Assembly: GCF_000204015.1 (NCBI RefSeq)
Contig: NZ_GL883077.1
Location: 1,843,401-1,907,400 of the forward strand
From: Asticcacaulis biprosthecium C19
GTDB lineage: Bacteria; Pseudomonadota; Alphaproteobacteria; Caulobacterales; Caulobacteraceae
Reading direction: 5' to 3'
DNA: 64,000 nt
This document shows, piece by piece, positions 16,900-25,166 of this stretch. The notes beneath the pieces are model-generated. The model did no database searches. It was not told the DNA's origin and worked only from the letters and a program-made list of their open reading frames with translations. Both the position numbers and the translations under genes were made by a program. Within the stretch, counting starts at the first letter, position 1; every line of letters starts with the position of its first letter.

Positions 16900-18111
16900 T
16901 CAGAACTGTTTCAACGGCAGGCAGGCGGGGCCTACGGGGTCGAACGCCTTGTAGGTCAGGATGAACTCCTGGTGCCCCATGGCTTCGCTCAGGGTCTTGC
17001 GGCCGGCGGCGACGTCCAGAACCAGGCTGGTGATTTCCTCGCCGACCTCGTCCAGAGTGCCGCGACCTTCCATGATGCGGCCCGCGTCGATATCCATATC
17101 GGCCGCCAGCTTGCGGTAGGTTTCCGGGTTGGCGCAGACCTTGATCACCGGCGAAATGGCCGAGCCGACGACGCTGCCGCGGCCGGTGGTGAACAGGGTC
17201 ACGTGCGCACCGCAGGCGATCAGTTCGACAATTTCCGCATTGTCGGAAATGTTAGGGAAGCCGAAGCGCGGCTCCCCGTCCGGTACCACGTCCAGCAGAT
17301 AGAGCCCGCCGGTCGGTGGCTGGTCGCCCGGCTTGAGAATTCCGCAGATCGGTGCCGCCCCCGACTTGGAATAGGCGCCCATCGACTTTTCTTCCTGGGT
17401 GGTCAGGCCGCCCTCGGCATTACCGGGTGCGAACGAGCCGAAGCCCATGATGGTGTAATAGGCCTCGGCCTTCTGGACGCAGGCTTCGAGTTCGGCGCCC
17501 AGTTCTGGCGTGATGGCGCGCGAGGCCATGATCTTCTCGCAGCCGACCAGTTCGCCGGTTTCCTCAAAGATGCAGGCGGCGCCCAGGGCGCCCAGGGTGT
17601 CAAAAGCCCGGCCGACGGCCGGATTGGCGGTAATGCCCGAGGTGCCGTCGGAGCCGCCGCAGATGGTGGCGACGATCAGCTCCGACACGTCCATCTGGCC
17701 ACGCGGGGTCTGGTTGGCGACGGTCTGGATGCGGCGGACGGCCTCCAGGCCCTTGCGAATGGTTTCGGCGGTGCCGCCCTCGTTCTGGATGACGAAGGTC
17801 TCGACGGGACGACCCGAGGCCTCGATGGCGCGGGTCAGCGAACTGCGGTTGAAGCTCTCGCAGCCCAGCGATACCAGCACGACACCGCCGACATTGGGAT
17901 GGGTGCACAGCTTTTCCATCATGTCGTAGGCGTATTGGTTCGGATAACAGCCCGGAAAGCCGATCAGGTGGACCTCGGCGTCGTCGGCCTTGTCGACGAT
18001 GCGGCGGGCGACGTGGTGGGCGCATTCGACCAGATAGGCGACGGCGATGACATTGCGGATGCCCTTGCGGCCATCGGGGCGCAGCCAGGCTTGAAACTGC
18101 TTTTCAGCCAT
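16900..18111 (-). CDS. UxaA/GarD-family sugar-acid dehydratase, large subunit (probable L-fuconate dehydratase)
   Basis: A 403-residue protein corresponding to the C-terminal catalytic part of altronate/galactarate dehydratases. Motifs include RPDGRKGIRNVIAVAYLVEC near the N-terminus, FPGCYPNQ, LGCESFN, IQNEGGTAETI, CGGSDGTSGITANPAVGR and FTTGRGSVVGSAISPVIKVC; the conserved cysteines and glycines suit an iron-dependent dehydratase. The SAF-domain half is encoded separately just upstream (split UxaA, as in the Campylobacter fucose locus). ATG 18111 lies inside the end of the SAF gene. With the dehydrogenase, lactonase and SDR neighbours it probably dehydrates L-fuconate to 2-keto-3-deoxyfuconate. 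The substrate is inferred from context. Confidence 0.85.
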   Translation of the reverse strand: MAEKQFQAWLRPDGRKGIRNVIAVAYLVECAHHVARRIVDKADDAEVHLIGFPGCYPNQYAYDMMEKLCTHPNVGGVVLVSLGCESFNRSSLTRAIEASGRPVETFVIQNEGGTAETIRKGLEAVRRIQTVANQTPRGQMDVSELIVATICGGSDGTSGITANPAVGRAFDTLGALGAACIFEETGELVGCEKIMASRAITPELGAELEACVQKAEAYYTIMGFGSFAPGNAEGGLTTQEEKSMGAYSKSGAAPICGILKPGDQPPTGGLYLLDVVPDGEPRFGFPNISDNAEIVELIACGAHVTLFTTGRGSVVGSAISPVIKVCANPETYRKLAADMDIDAGRIMEGRGTLDEVGEEITSLVLDVAAGRKTLSEAMGHQEFILTYKAFDPVGPACLPLKQF

Positions 18112-18403
18112 GACCGGTCGCCTCACGCGTATGGGAACTGATGTAGTCGCTTTTCATATTGTGCATGTGGACATGGTTGCCGCGTTTGGCATCGGCGGTC
18201 ATCGAACCGATCGGGGCGCCGTATTTCAGCACCTTGTCACCGATGGTGACGTCGTAGCGGGCGATCTTGTGGCCAACGTCGATATCGGCCGACAGGATTG
18301 CATCGGCGCCGTCGAAGCTGACCACCTGGCCGACCGCGGCATGTTCGCGGCAGACCAGGACGTTGTCGTCCGGATGCAGCAGGATGAAGGGGCCGAAGTT
18401 CAT
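18104..18403 (-). CDS. SAF-domain small subunit of split UxaA-type dehydratase
   Basis: A 99-residue SAF-domain protein (MNFGPFILLHPDDNVLV... to HMHNMKSDYISS), equal to the N-terminal module of altronate dehydratase. The motif GNHVHMHNMKS is diagnostic. Its ATG overlaps the stop of the upstream aldo/keto reductase gene as ATGA, and its 3' end overlaps the large-subunit gene by eight bases, so all three are translationally coupled. It most likely forms a complex with the large subunit. Confidence 0.88.
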   Translation of the reverse strand: MNFGPFILLHPDDNVLVCREHAAVGQVVSFDGADAILSADIDVGHKIARYDVTIGDKVLKYGAPIGSMTADAKRGNHVHMHNMKSDYISSHTREATGHG

Positions 18404-19431
18404 GACACCACCGGCTTTTTCGTATCCTGGGGCGTAGGGGCGTCTTCGTGCAGCAGGCCTTCGTGTTTCAGGGCGTTCCACAACTCGGCCGGGATGTCGG
18501 TGTGGAACAGTTCGAGATTGGTCTCGACCTGGCCGGCCGAAACCATGCCCGGAATGACGCAGGCGACGGCCGGGTGGGCGAGGGGGAATTGCAGCGCGGC
18601 GGCGGGCAGGGGCACGCCGTGGTCAGCGCATAACCGGCCCAGGGCCTTGGCCTTCTTGACGACGTCTTCGGGGGCGGCGCCGTAGTTGTAGTGGTTGTCG
18701 CCGACCAGGATACCGGAGTTGAACGGCCCGCCCAGGATGATCGACACCTTGCGGCGCAGACATTCCGGCAGCAACTCATCCAGAGCGCCCTGTTCCAGCA
18801 AGGTATAGCGGCCGGCCAGCAGGATGGTGTCCAGGTCGGTATAGGGCAGGACCTCCAGGCAGATGCCCGTCTCATTGACCCCTAAGCCGATGGCGCCGAC
18901 ATTGCGCGCCGCCTTCAGCTCGTCCATGGCGCGGTAGCCGCTATTGAGGAAGATCTTGGTGTGGTGGGCCGCATTGTCGCCATGCGGCATCTCGCCGATA
19001 TCGTGGCACAGCAGGATGTCGATATAGTCGCGCTTCAGCCGGGCGGTGCTGGCCTCGAACGAGCGCATGATGCCGTCGTAGGAATAGTCGAAGCGCGGCT
19101 CAAACGGGTCGCCGTCGACAAAGCCGTGGCGCTCGGTGCCCGGCGGTGGCGGCGAAATCGAGTCGAGTACGCGGCCGACCTTGGTCGACAGACTTGCACG
19201 CGTCGGCAGGTTGGCGCCGACTCTGCGCTCTGACAGGCCCTGGCCATAATGCGGGGCGGTGTCGACATAGGCGATGCCGTGGCGAAAGGCGTAGTCCAGG
19301 GCTTTTTCGGCGTCTTCGTCGGCGACCGTGCGATACAGGTTGCCGATACCCGCGGCGCCGAAGCCAAGCGCGGTGACGCTCACGGCGGTGGTGCCGATGG
19401 TGTTTCGGGGCAGGGAAGAGGTGAGGCTCAC
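18400..19431 (-). CDS. Aldo/keto reductase, L-fucose / D-threo-aldose 1-dehydrogenase type
   Basis: A 343-residue aldo/keto reductase whose tetrad is visible: Asp and Tyr in YVDTAPHYGQG, Lys in SLSTKVGRVLD and His in DILLCHDIG. The length and the insert PPPPGTERHGFVDGDPF place it with the D-threo-aldose 1-dehydrogenase / L-fucose dehydrogenase branch, which oxidises the sugar at C1 to a lactone with NAD(P). It lies between the IclR gene and the dehydratase genes. The likely reaction is L-fucose to L-fuconolactone. The start is GTG 19431; the 99-base gap upstream may hold a separate ribosome loading region. Confidence 0.85.
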   Translation of the reverse strand: MSLTSSLPRNTIGTTAVSVTALGFGAAGIGNLYRTVADEDAEKALDYAFRHGIAYVDTAPHYGQGLSERRVGANLPTRASLSTKVGRVLDSISPPPPGTERHGFVDGDPFEPRFDYSYDGIMRSFEASTARLKRDYIDILLCHDIGEMPHGDNAAHHTKIFLNSGYRAMDELKAARNVGAIGLGVNETGICLEVLPYTDLDTILLAGRYTLLEQGALDELLPECLRRKVSIILGGPFNSGILVGDNHYNYGAAPEDVVKKAKALGRLCADHGVPLPAAALQFPLAHPAVACVIPGMVSAGQVETNLELFHTDIPAELWNALKHEGLLHEDAPTPQDTKKPVVS

Positions 19432-19530
19432 GGGGTACGCGTTTCGTCGCTGAGATTTACGTTTAAAACTGTTCTTATAGATGAAATTAATAACAACCCA
19501 TCATGTCATAGGCAAGGGAATTATCGGGTA

Positions 19531-20310
19531 TTATCCCGGCCCACCCAAGGATTTGCTGAGGGTTTTTGCGGCGTTTTTCAGCCGTTGCAGGGCTTCGTCG
19601 TGGGTGACGCCGTCATGGATGTGGATATAGGGCATGGTCAGGGCCGCAACGGTCGTGACGTCGTTCATCACCGGCGCCGACAGGTCGGTAATGCCGTCGA
19701 TATATTCCGACAAAGAGGTGAAATGTCCCAGGGACAGGGCCTTTTCGGCGTGGGTTTCGAAGGCTTTCCACTCATCGCCGGTAGCGCCGGACTTGAGCAG
19801 GGTGCGCCATTGCTCGCGAATCTTGGGCTTTTGGAAGGCGTAGAGCACGACGCCCGAGGTCGAATGGATCAGCGGGCGCTGGTAGCCGACGCGGACTGAG
19901 AAACCGAGATCGCCGGGTGCTTCGATACGGGCGATGACCACCATGCGGTCGTCAGAGGCGATGGTCAGGTGGCAGGCTTGACGGGTGGCGTCGCTCAGGG
20001 ACTGCATCATCGGCAGGGCGCTGGCCAGCAGGTTCTGGCTGGGGCCGCGCGAAATGCCCAGCGAAAACAGCTTGTTGGTCAGTTCAAAGCCATCGCCGCG
20101 CGGCGAGGCGCCGACATAGCCGCGCGATTCGAGCACCTGGACCATGCGAAAGAGTTCGCTGACTGAGCGATCGAGGCGCTGGGATATCTGCGACAGGGTC
20201 ATAGGCTGTTTGGCACCGGCCAGCAGTTCCAGGACGTCGAGGCCTTTTTCCAGCGCAGGAGCGCGGTATTTGGTGGCGGCAGAGTCTTTACTTATCGTGT
20301 CTTTAGGCAT
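19531..20310 (-). CDS. IclR-family transcriptional regulator of the fucose cluster
   Basis: A 259-residue IclR-type regulator. The winged helix-turn-helix (residues about 20-75) reads ALEKGLDVLELLAG... LSQISQRLDRSVSELFRMVQVLESRGYV. The effector-binding domain follows from about residue 90 with IARIEAPGDLGFSVRVG and the STSGVVLYAF motif. ATG 20310 overlaps the lactonase stop by eight bases. An IclR regulator is also embedded in the Campylobacter fucose locus. It probably controls the fucP promoter at 22494-22522 in response to the sugar or a pathway acid. Confidence 0.9.
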   Translation of the reverse strand: MPKDTISKDSAATKYRAPALEKGLDVLELLAGAKQPMTLSQISQRLDRSVSELFRMVQVLESRGYVGASPRGDGFELTNKLFSLGISRGPSQNLLASALPMMQSLSDATRQACHLTIASDDRMVVIARIEAPGDLGFSVRVGYQRPLIHSTSGVVLYAFQKPKIREQWRTLLKSGATGDEWKAFETHAEKALSLGHFTSLSEYIDGITDLSAPVMNDVTTVAALTMPYIHIHDGVTHDEALQRLKNAAKTLSKSLGGPG

Positions 20311-21133
20311 TTTGCAGGGCCTCATCAAAGGCGTAGAGACGGCGGGCATTGCCGCCCAGAATAGCGTCACGTGTGGCCGGGTCCTTATCGGCTAACCAGG
20401 TTGTCGTCCAGTCGAACCAGGCGCGGTAGCTGTCCTTGAGCAGAACCACCGGCCAGTCGGAGCCCCACAACAGCCGGTCGGGGCCAAAGGTGTCGAACAG
20501 ATGGTCGGCATAGGCGGTGACGGGTTGGCCGTCCGCTTCGGTCAGAAGGCCCGACAGCTTGCAGGCGACGTTGGGGTTTTCGGCGACTTTTGCGATTTTG
20601 TCGGCCCAGGGCTGCATCTGTCCGGCGCCGATCGGTGGCTTGCCGCCGTGGTCAATGATGATGCGCAAGGTGGGATAGTCTTTGGCGATGCGGTCAATGG
20701 CGCTGAGGTGACGGGTAAACACCAGGGCGTCAAAGGTCAGGCCGCGAGCGGTCATTTCCTCCAGCGCCGGGCGGCAGGCGTCTTGGAGGATCCAGTCGTC
20801 ATCCAGCCCTTGCAGCGTGGGGCGCAGGCCTTTCAGCTTTGGCTGGTGCGACAGGTAGGCAATGCGGTCAGTCGATTTCGGCGCGGCGAAATCGGTCCAG
20901 CCGACCACGGCCTTGATCAACGGTTCGGCCTTGGCCAGGGACAGCAGCCACATGGTGTCGGTTTCGGACGGCTGCGACTGAACCAGGACGGTGCCAGTGA
21001 CGCCGCAGTCCGCCGTCACCTCACGCAGGTCGGCAGCGACGAAATCGCGGCAAATCTCCGGCAAGTCCGGTGTCGGCCACGACTGGTCGTTGCGGCCGAT
21101 GTGCCAGAGATGCTGATGGGCGTCGATGATCAT
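20303..21133 (-). CDS. Amidohydrolase-family sugar lactonase (probable L-fuconolactonase)
   Basis: A 276-residue amidohydrolase-2 protein. It starts MIIDAHQHLWHIG, the metal-site HxH motif of L-fucono/L-rhamnono-lactonases, and includes LKGLRPTLQGLDDDWI, IDHGGKPPIG (His) and LLWGSDWPVV (Asp). The family opens 1,5-lactones of 6-deoxy-sugar acids. Its start overlaps the fucP stop by one base (TGATG) and its end overlaps the iclR start, so it is translationally coupled on both sides. It would hydrolyse the product of the aldo/keto reductase. Confidence 0.9.
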   Translation of the reverse strand: MIIDAHQHLWHIGRNDQSWPTPDLPEICRDFVAADLREVTADCGVTGTVLVQSQPSETDTMWLLSLAKAEPLIKAVVGWTDFAAPKSTDRIAYLSHQPKLKGLRPTLQGLDDDWILQDACRPALEEMTARGLTFDALVFTRHLSAIDRIAKDYPTLRIIIDHGGKPPIGAGQMQPWADKIAKVAENPNVACKLSGLLTEADGQPVTAYADHLFDTFGPDRLLWGSDWPVVLLKDSYRAWFDWTTTWLADKDPATRDAILGGNARRLYAFDEALQNA

Positions 21134-22440
21134 CAATGCGACGACGCGGGAAGGCTGTCGACCTTTACGCCCTTGGGGGCGGTGAAGGCGTACAGAGCAA
21201 TGACGCCGAAACAGGCGGCAACGACCGCGAAGGACGTACGGATGTCACTCTGGTCGGAGACGAAGCCCATGATCGCGGTCAGAACCGCACCGCCGATGAT
21301 GCTCATGACCAGCAAGGACGAGCCGGTCTTGGTCAGGTTGCCCAGGCCGGCGATCGAGGTGGCGAAGATGGTCGGGAACATGATCGACATGAAGAAGGAC
21401 GAGGCGACCAGAGCCCACATGCCGGTTTCTCCGCCCAGGACCACGGCAGCGATCATCAAACCGATGTTGATGACAGCGAAGACGCCCAGGATCAGGTTGG
21501 GTGACAGCTTGCTCATCAGGGCTGTACCGAAGAAGCGGCCGGCGGCGAAAGCGGCCAGAGCGTAGTAGAGATAGGTGGCCGCGTCCTTATCGACCAGGCC
21601 GATTTCCTTTTGGCCATAGCGGATCATGTAGCTCCAGATGCCGACCTGTGCGCCGACATAGAAGAATTGCGCGACCACACCCATAAGGAAGCGCGGCTTG
21701 CTGAACAGGCGGCCAATCGAGGCGAAGAAGCCGACCTGTTCGCCGGTGTCTTCCTCGGCGTTCTTCGTCGCGGCGTCGGGGAACTTGCTGAACAGGACCA
21801 GGGCGGCCCAGGCGAGGACGACAACGCCGATGATCAAATACGGCGTCTGCACGGCCTTGACCTCGGAAATGTAGAAGGCCTGGCGGGCGCCTTCGGTCAT
21901 GGCGGCGAGCGCCGTTTCATCGTGCTCGATGCCTGACAGGATGAAGCTCTGGCCGATCCAGATGCCGGCCAGCGAGCCCAGCGGATTGAAGGCCTGGGCC
22001 AGGTTGAGGCGGAAGGCTGCTTTATCCGGCGAACCCAGCACGGTGATCAGCGGATTGGCCGACGTTTCGAGGAAGGCCAGGCCCGAGGCGATGACGAACA
22101 GGGCGCCGAGGAATGACGTATATTGGTGGTTCTCGGCGGCCGGCCAGAACAGGAAGGCGCCTAGGGCGTACAGGACCAGCCCGACGATGACCGCCGCCTT
22201 GTATCCCAGTTTGCGCATCAGGAAGGCTGCAGGCAGGGCGAGGATAAAATAGCCCATATAGAAGGCCGACTGCACCAGGCCCGATTGCAGGTCGGTGAGG
22301 ATAAAGGCCTTCTTGAATTGCGGGATCAGAATGTCGTTGAGATTATTGGCCATGCCCCAGAAGAAAAACAGAGCAGTGATCAGCAGCACGGGCCAGAGCG
22401 CGTTACGCGCCGGCGTGCCGGAAGCAGGCGAAGTCGACAT
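21133..22440 (-). CDS. fucP: L-fucose:H+ symporter, FHS family, FucP
   Basis: A 435-residue twelve-helix transporter of the fucose-galactose-glucose:H+ symporter family. Key text is FFFWGMANNLNDILIPQFKKAF in helix 1 (carrying the conserved Asn and Asp), LETSANPLITVLGSPDKAAFRLNLAQAFNPLGS in helices 4-5, and MFPTIFATSIAGLG in helix 10. ATG 22440 has AGGGAAA upstream and begins MSTSPASGTPARNAL. It is the first gene of the operon. Its promoter is read divergently from the mutarotase gene. Specificity is assigned from family and context. Confidence 0.9.
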   Translation of the reverse strand: MSTSPASGTPARNALWPVLLITALFFFWGMANNLNDILIPQFKKAFILTDLQSGLVQSAFYMGYFILALPAAFLMRKLGYKAAVIVGLVLYALGAFLFWPAAENHQYTSFLGALFVIASGLAFLETSANPLITVLGSPDKAAFRLNLAQAFNPLGSLAGIWIGQSFILSGIEHDETALAAMTEGARQAFYISEVKAVQTPYLIIGVVVLAWAALVLFSKFPDAATKNAEEDTGEQVGFFASIGRLFSKPRFLMGVVAQFFYVGAQVGIWSYMIRYGQKEIGLVDKDAATYLYYALAAFAAGRFFGTALMSKLSPNLILGVFAVINIGLMIAAVVLGGETGMWALVASSFFMSIMFPTIFATSIAGLGNLTKTGSSLLVMSIIGGAVLTAIMGFVSDQSDIRTSFAVVAACFGVIALYAFTAPKGVKVDSLPASSH

Positions 22441-22493
22441 GAAAAATTTCCCTGTTGTGTGGGCTTGCAAAAACCCTTGTTCTTGTGCGGTAT

Positions 22494-22522
22494 TTAACAT
22501 CACATATGAACGCGATGGTCAA
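22494..22522 (-). promoter_or_regulatory. Candidate fucP operon promoter
   Basis: On the minus strand TTGACC (22522-22517) and TGTTAA (22499-22494) are spaced by 17 bases, with the predicted start about 45 bases before the fucP ATG. The surrounding ATATGAA repeats and the AAGCGCGCTT palindrome at 22537-22546 are possible regulator sites in the 130-base divergent region. Confidence 0.5.
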
Positions 22523-22570
22523 ATATGAAATTCGACAAGCGCGCTTTAACCTGCACCAGACGAGGATGCC

Positions 22571-22921
22571 ATGCCGGAGCCACTGTATTTCGCCCTGGAC
22601 CTGAAGGACGATCCGGAGCTTATTGAACGCTATAAAGCCTGGCATGCACCCGGAGCGGTGCCGGCGGCCATCAACGCCTCGATTCGCGATGCCGGTATCG
22701 ACGGGCTTGAGATCTTCCTGGCCGGCAACCGGCTGTTTATGATCCTGACGCCAGGCGAGGGCTTCGATGCCGAGGCCAAGGCGCGCGCCGACGCCGCCAG
22801 CCCGCATGTTCAGGCCTGGGAAAAGCTGATGTGGGAGTTCCAGCAGCCCTTGCCATTTGCCGCTGCGGGTGAAAAATGGCGGCAACTGGAAAAAATCTAC
22901 GACCTGGCCCTTCAAACATGA
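22571..22921 (+). CDS. L-rhamnose mutarotase-family protein (RhaM/DUF718), probable fucose mutarotase
   Basis: A 116-residue protein of the RhaM fold, which interconverts sugar anomers. The conserved catalytic His is in YKAWHAPGAVP (Tyr and His as in RhaM), and the C-terminal SPHVQAWEKLMWEFQQPLP corresponds to the family W..(Y/M) tail. It is transcribed divergently from fucP across a shared 130-base promoter region. Sugar loci of this type normally include such a mutarotase, so it probably acts on the sugar imported by FucP. Its stop overlaps the next gene as ATGA. Confidence 0.85.
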   Translation: MPEPLYFALDLKDDPELIERYKAWHAPGAVPAAINASIRDAGIDGLEIFLAGNRLFMILTPGEGFDAEAKARADAASPHVQAWEKLMWEFQQPLPFAAAGEKWRQLEKIYDLALQT

Positions 22922-23433
22922 GCCTGCCCCTTATCCCTGAACGTTCGTGCAGCGGCTGCACCCTGTGCTGCAAGCTGCTGGGCATTCAGGTTCTGCAAAA
23001 GCTGCCGGGGATCCTGTGTTCGCATTGCCTGCCGAACAAGGGCTGCGGCATCTATGCGCAGCGGCCAAGCGACTGCGCCACCTTCCACTGCAGTTGGCGG
23101 ACGTGGCGTAACCTCGGCGACCACTGGTTCCCGGCGCACAGCCACCTGATGGTGATCTTGGCCCCCGATGACAGCCGTCTGCTGATCAAGGTCGATGCTG
23201 CCTGGCCGGAGGCCTGGAAGGTGCAACCGTTCTACGACGAGATCAAGGCCATGGCGAAGAAGATGGTGCCCGGTGGTTACCAGGTGGCGGTCCAGGTAGG
23301 GGACAGCTTTACGTTCGTTCTGCCCGATCGCGAGGTCGAGATGGGGGCAATCGCCGCTGATGAACGGGTGGTTTTCTCGCGGCGGGCGACTCCCGCCGGA
23401 CCGCAGTTCGACATCCGCAAGATCAAGGCCTGA
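22918..23433 (+). CDS. YkgJ-family cysteine-cluster protein
   Basis: A 171-residue protein with a CxxCxxCC cluster near the start (CSGCTLCC, Cys11, 14, 17 and 18) and further cysteines in LCSHCLPNKGCGIYAQRPSDCATFHC. This is the zinc- or iron-binding signature of the YkgJ/UPF0153 group, whose biochemical role is not settled. ATG 22918 overlaps the mutarotase stop by four bases, indicating coupled translation. No obvious link to sugar metabolism can be read from the protein itself. Confidence 0.82.
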   Translation: MSLPLIPERSCSGCTLCCKLLGIQVLQKLPGILCSHCLPNKGCGIYAQRPSDCATFHCSWRTWRNLGDHWFPAHSHLMVILAPDDSRLLIKVDAAWPEAWKVQPFYDEIKAMAKKMVPGGYQVAVQVGDSFTFVLPDREVEMGAIAADERVVFSRRATPAGPQFDIRKIKA

Positions 23434-23544
23434 AGCGCCACGGTCACGCCGCTGAAAAAATTTGTCTTACAATTTGCCAGACGCCTTTTCATACAGTAAG
23501 GCAGGCCGATAAACGTGTCAGGTCAGACCCGAAAGAGGAAACAG

Positions 23545-24492
23545 ATGGGACAATTTTCTGCCAGCAAGCCGCTCAAAATCGGTCTGATTGGTCTGGGTAA
23601 GATCGCGGTGGATCAGCATATCCCGTCGATCCGGAGCAACCCGTCTTTGCGCCTGGTGGCCGGCTGCAGCCCCAGTTCACGCGTAGACGGACTGGCGTGC
23701 TACAATTCCATGGAAGAGATGCTGGCAGCTCATCCGGACATCGACGCCCTCTCCATCTGTACCCCGCCGCAGATCCGTCATTCTATCGCCAAGAAGGTCA
23801 TTGCCGCCGGCAAGCATACCTTCCTGGAAAAGCCCCCCGCGGCCACCCTGGGTGAGGCCGAAGCCATCGCCGCCCTGGCCAAGGCCAAGGGCGTGAGCCT
23901 GCTGGCATCGTGGCATTCGCGGTTTGCCCCGGCGGTGGAAGCCGTGCGTCTGTGGATTGCCGAGCGTAATATTTCGTCACTCAAGATCGTGTGGAAGGAA
24001 AACGTCCGTCAGTGGCACCCGGGCCAGAAGTGGATTTTCGAGGCCGGCGGCATGGGCGTGTTCGATCCCGGCATCAACTCCCTGTCGATCCTGACGGCGA
24101 TCCTGGCCGAGGCGGTGATCGTGAAAAAGGCCGACCTGCATATTCCGGTCAACTGTGATGCGCCGATCCAGGTCGAGATGGACATGACGACCGAGAGTGG
24201 CCTGCCGATCCGGGCGGAATACGACTTTCTGCAGACCGGGATTCAGACCTGGAGCATCTACATCGAGAGCGCCAAGGGCGAGAAGCTGGCCCTGCACCTG
24301 GGTGGGACGGAACTGGAGATCAACGGCCACGTCAAGATCAAGGAAAAGGAAGCCGAGTATTCGGGCCTGTATGCCCATTTCCTGAGCCTGGTGAATGCCG
24401 GGGCTTCGGATGCCGACTTCGCGCCGCTGCGTATCGTGGCTGACGCCATGCTGCTGGGCAAGCGTATCGCCGCGCCGGAATATATCGAGTAG
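23545..24492 (+). CDS. Gfo/Idh/MocA-family aldose 1-dehydrogenase (D-galactose / L-arabinose type)
   Basis: A 315-residue NAD(P)-dependent oxidoreductase. The Rossmann motif IGLIGLGKIAVDQH and the catalytic EKPPAATLGEAEAI (Lys of EKP) are at the N-terminus. The segment WKENVRQWHPGQKWIFEAGGMGVFDPGIN closely follows the Azospirillum L-arabinose 1-dehydrogenase and Pseudomonas D-galactose dehydrogenase. It therefore probably oxidises galactose or arabinose at C1, again a non-phosphorylating entry route. ATG 23545 has AGAGGAA four bases upstream and is preferred over GTG 23515. It is followed by inverted repeat B. Confidence 0.88.
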   Translation: MGQFSASKPLKIGLIGLGKIAVDQHIPSIRSNPSLRLVAGCSPSSRVDGLACYNSMEEMLAAHPDIDALSICTPPQIRHSIAKKVIAAGKHTFLEKPPAATLGEAEAIAALAKAKGVSLLASWHSRFAPAVEAVRLWIAERNISSLKIVWKENVRQWHPGQKWIFEAGGMGVFDPGINSLSILTAILAEAVIVKKADLHIPVNCDAPIQVEMDMTTESGLPIRAEYDFLQTGIQTWSIYIESAKGEKLALHLGGTELEINGHVKIKEKEAEYSGLYAHFLSLVNAGASDADFAPLRIVADAMLLGKRIAAPEYIE

Positions 24493-24532
24493 ATTATTCT
24501 GAACCATCCGCGAAGCGGCCTTTACAGAAAGT

Positions 24533-24616
24533 GGGTCCACAGATTACACAGATTAGATGGATTAAGTAAGAAAGAACGCGTATCTAATCTTTCTAATCTG
24601 TGAAATCTGTGGATCC
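24533..24616. repeat. Word-iterated inverted repeat B
   Basis: Arms 24533-24564 and 24585-24616 match at 28 of 32 positions when inverted. Each is built from CACAGATTA-type words after a TCCACAGATT start. CCGCGAAGCGG at about 24508-24518 and its inverse near 24635-24645 form a looser outer pair. It fills the gap between the dehydrogenase and cdd, both read rightward. Confidence 0.85.
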
Positions 24617-24756
24617 CCTTGCTTACGAATATTCCGCTTCGCGGGCGTTCAGGATGAACCGAAAAACCGGGGTTCCCAAACCGATTAAACGTTTCACTTG
24701 GCAAAGCACCGTCAAGGTGACAGTCTGACCTGCCCTCTGTATCGGAAGGCAAAAGT

Positions 24757-25149
24757 TTGTCCCAGGATTTGTTCGAGGCGGCCCGCGCCGCCATGCGGCA
24801 CAGCCACTCTCCCTATTCGAACTTTAAAGTTGGCGCGGCTCTGCGCGACGAAGACGGCCGTATCCATGCGGGCTGCAATATCGAAAACGTTGCCTTTCCG
24901 GAAGGCATCTGCGCCGAAGGTACCGCCATCGCCCATCTGATCATGGCCGGTGCCAGACAGATCTTGGAAGTCGCCGTCATAGCCGAACGTCGGGACCTGG
25001 TGGCGCCGTGCGGGGGCTGCCGGCAAAAGCTGGCCGAGTTCGCTTCACCGGAAACGCGGGTCTGGCTGTGCGATGCGAACGGGCCGCAAAAATCTTTCAC
25101 ACTGTCGGAGCTTCTGCCGGCGGCCTTTGCGACTGACAGCCTCGGCTGA
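24757..25149 (+). CDS. cdd: Cytidine deaminase
   Basis: A 130-residue homotetrameric-type cytidine deaminase that hydrolyses cytidine or deoxycytidine to uridine in pyrimidine salvage. Zinc ligands and the catalytic Glu are in the CNIENVAFPEGICAEGTAI and APCGGCRQKLAEF motifs; the substrate-binding NFKVGAAL stretch is also present. The start is TTG 24757 with GGAAGG about ten bases upstream, giving MSQDLFEAARAAM as in homologues. It is convergent with pyk, with only 17 bases between the stops. Confidence 0.95.
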   Translation: MSQDLFEAARAAMRHSHSPYSNFKVGAALRDEDGRIHAGCNIENVAFPEGICAEGTAIAHLIMAGARQILEVAVIAERRDLVAPCGGCRQKLAEFASPETRVWLCDANGPQKSFTLSELLPAAFATDSLG

Positions 25150-25166
25150 GCCTCCCAAACACTCAC

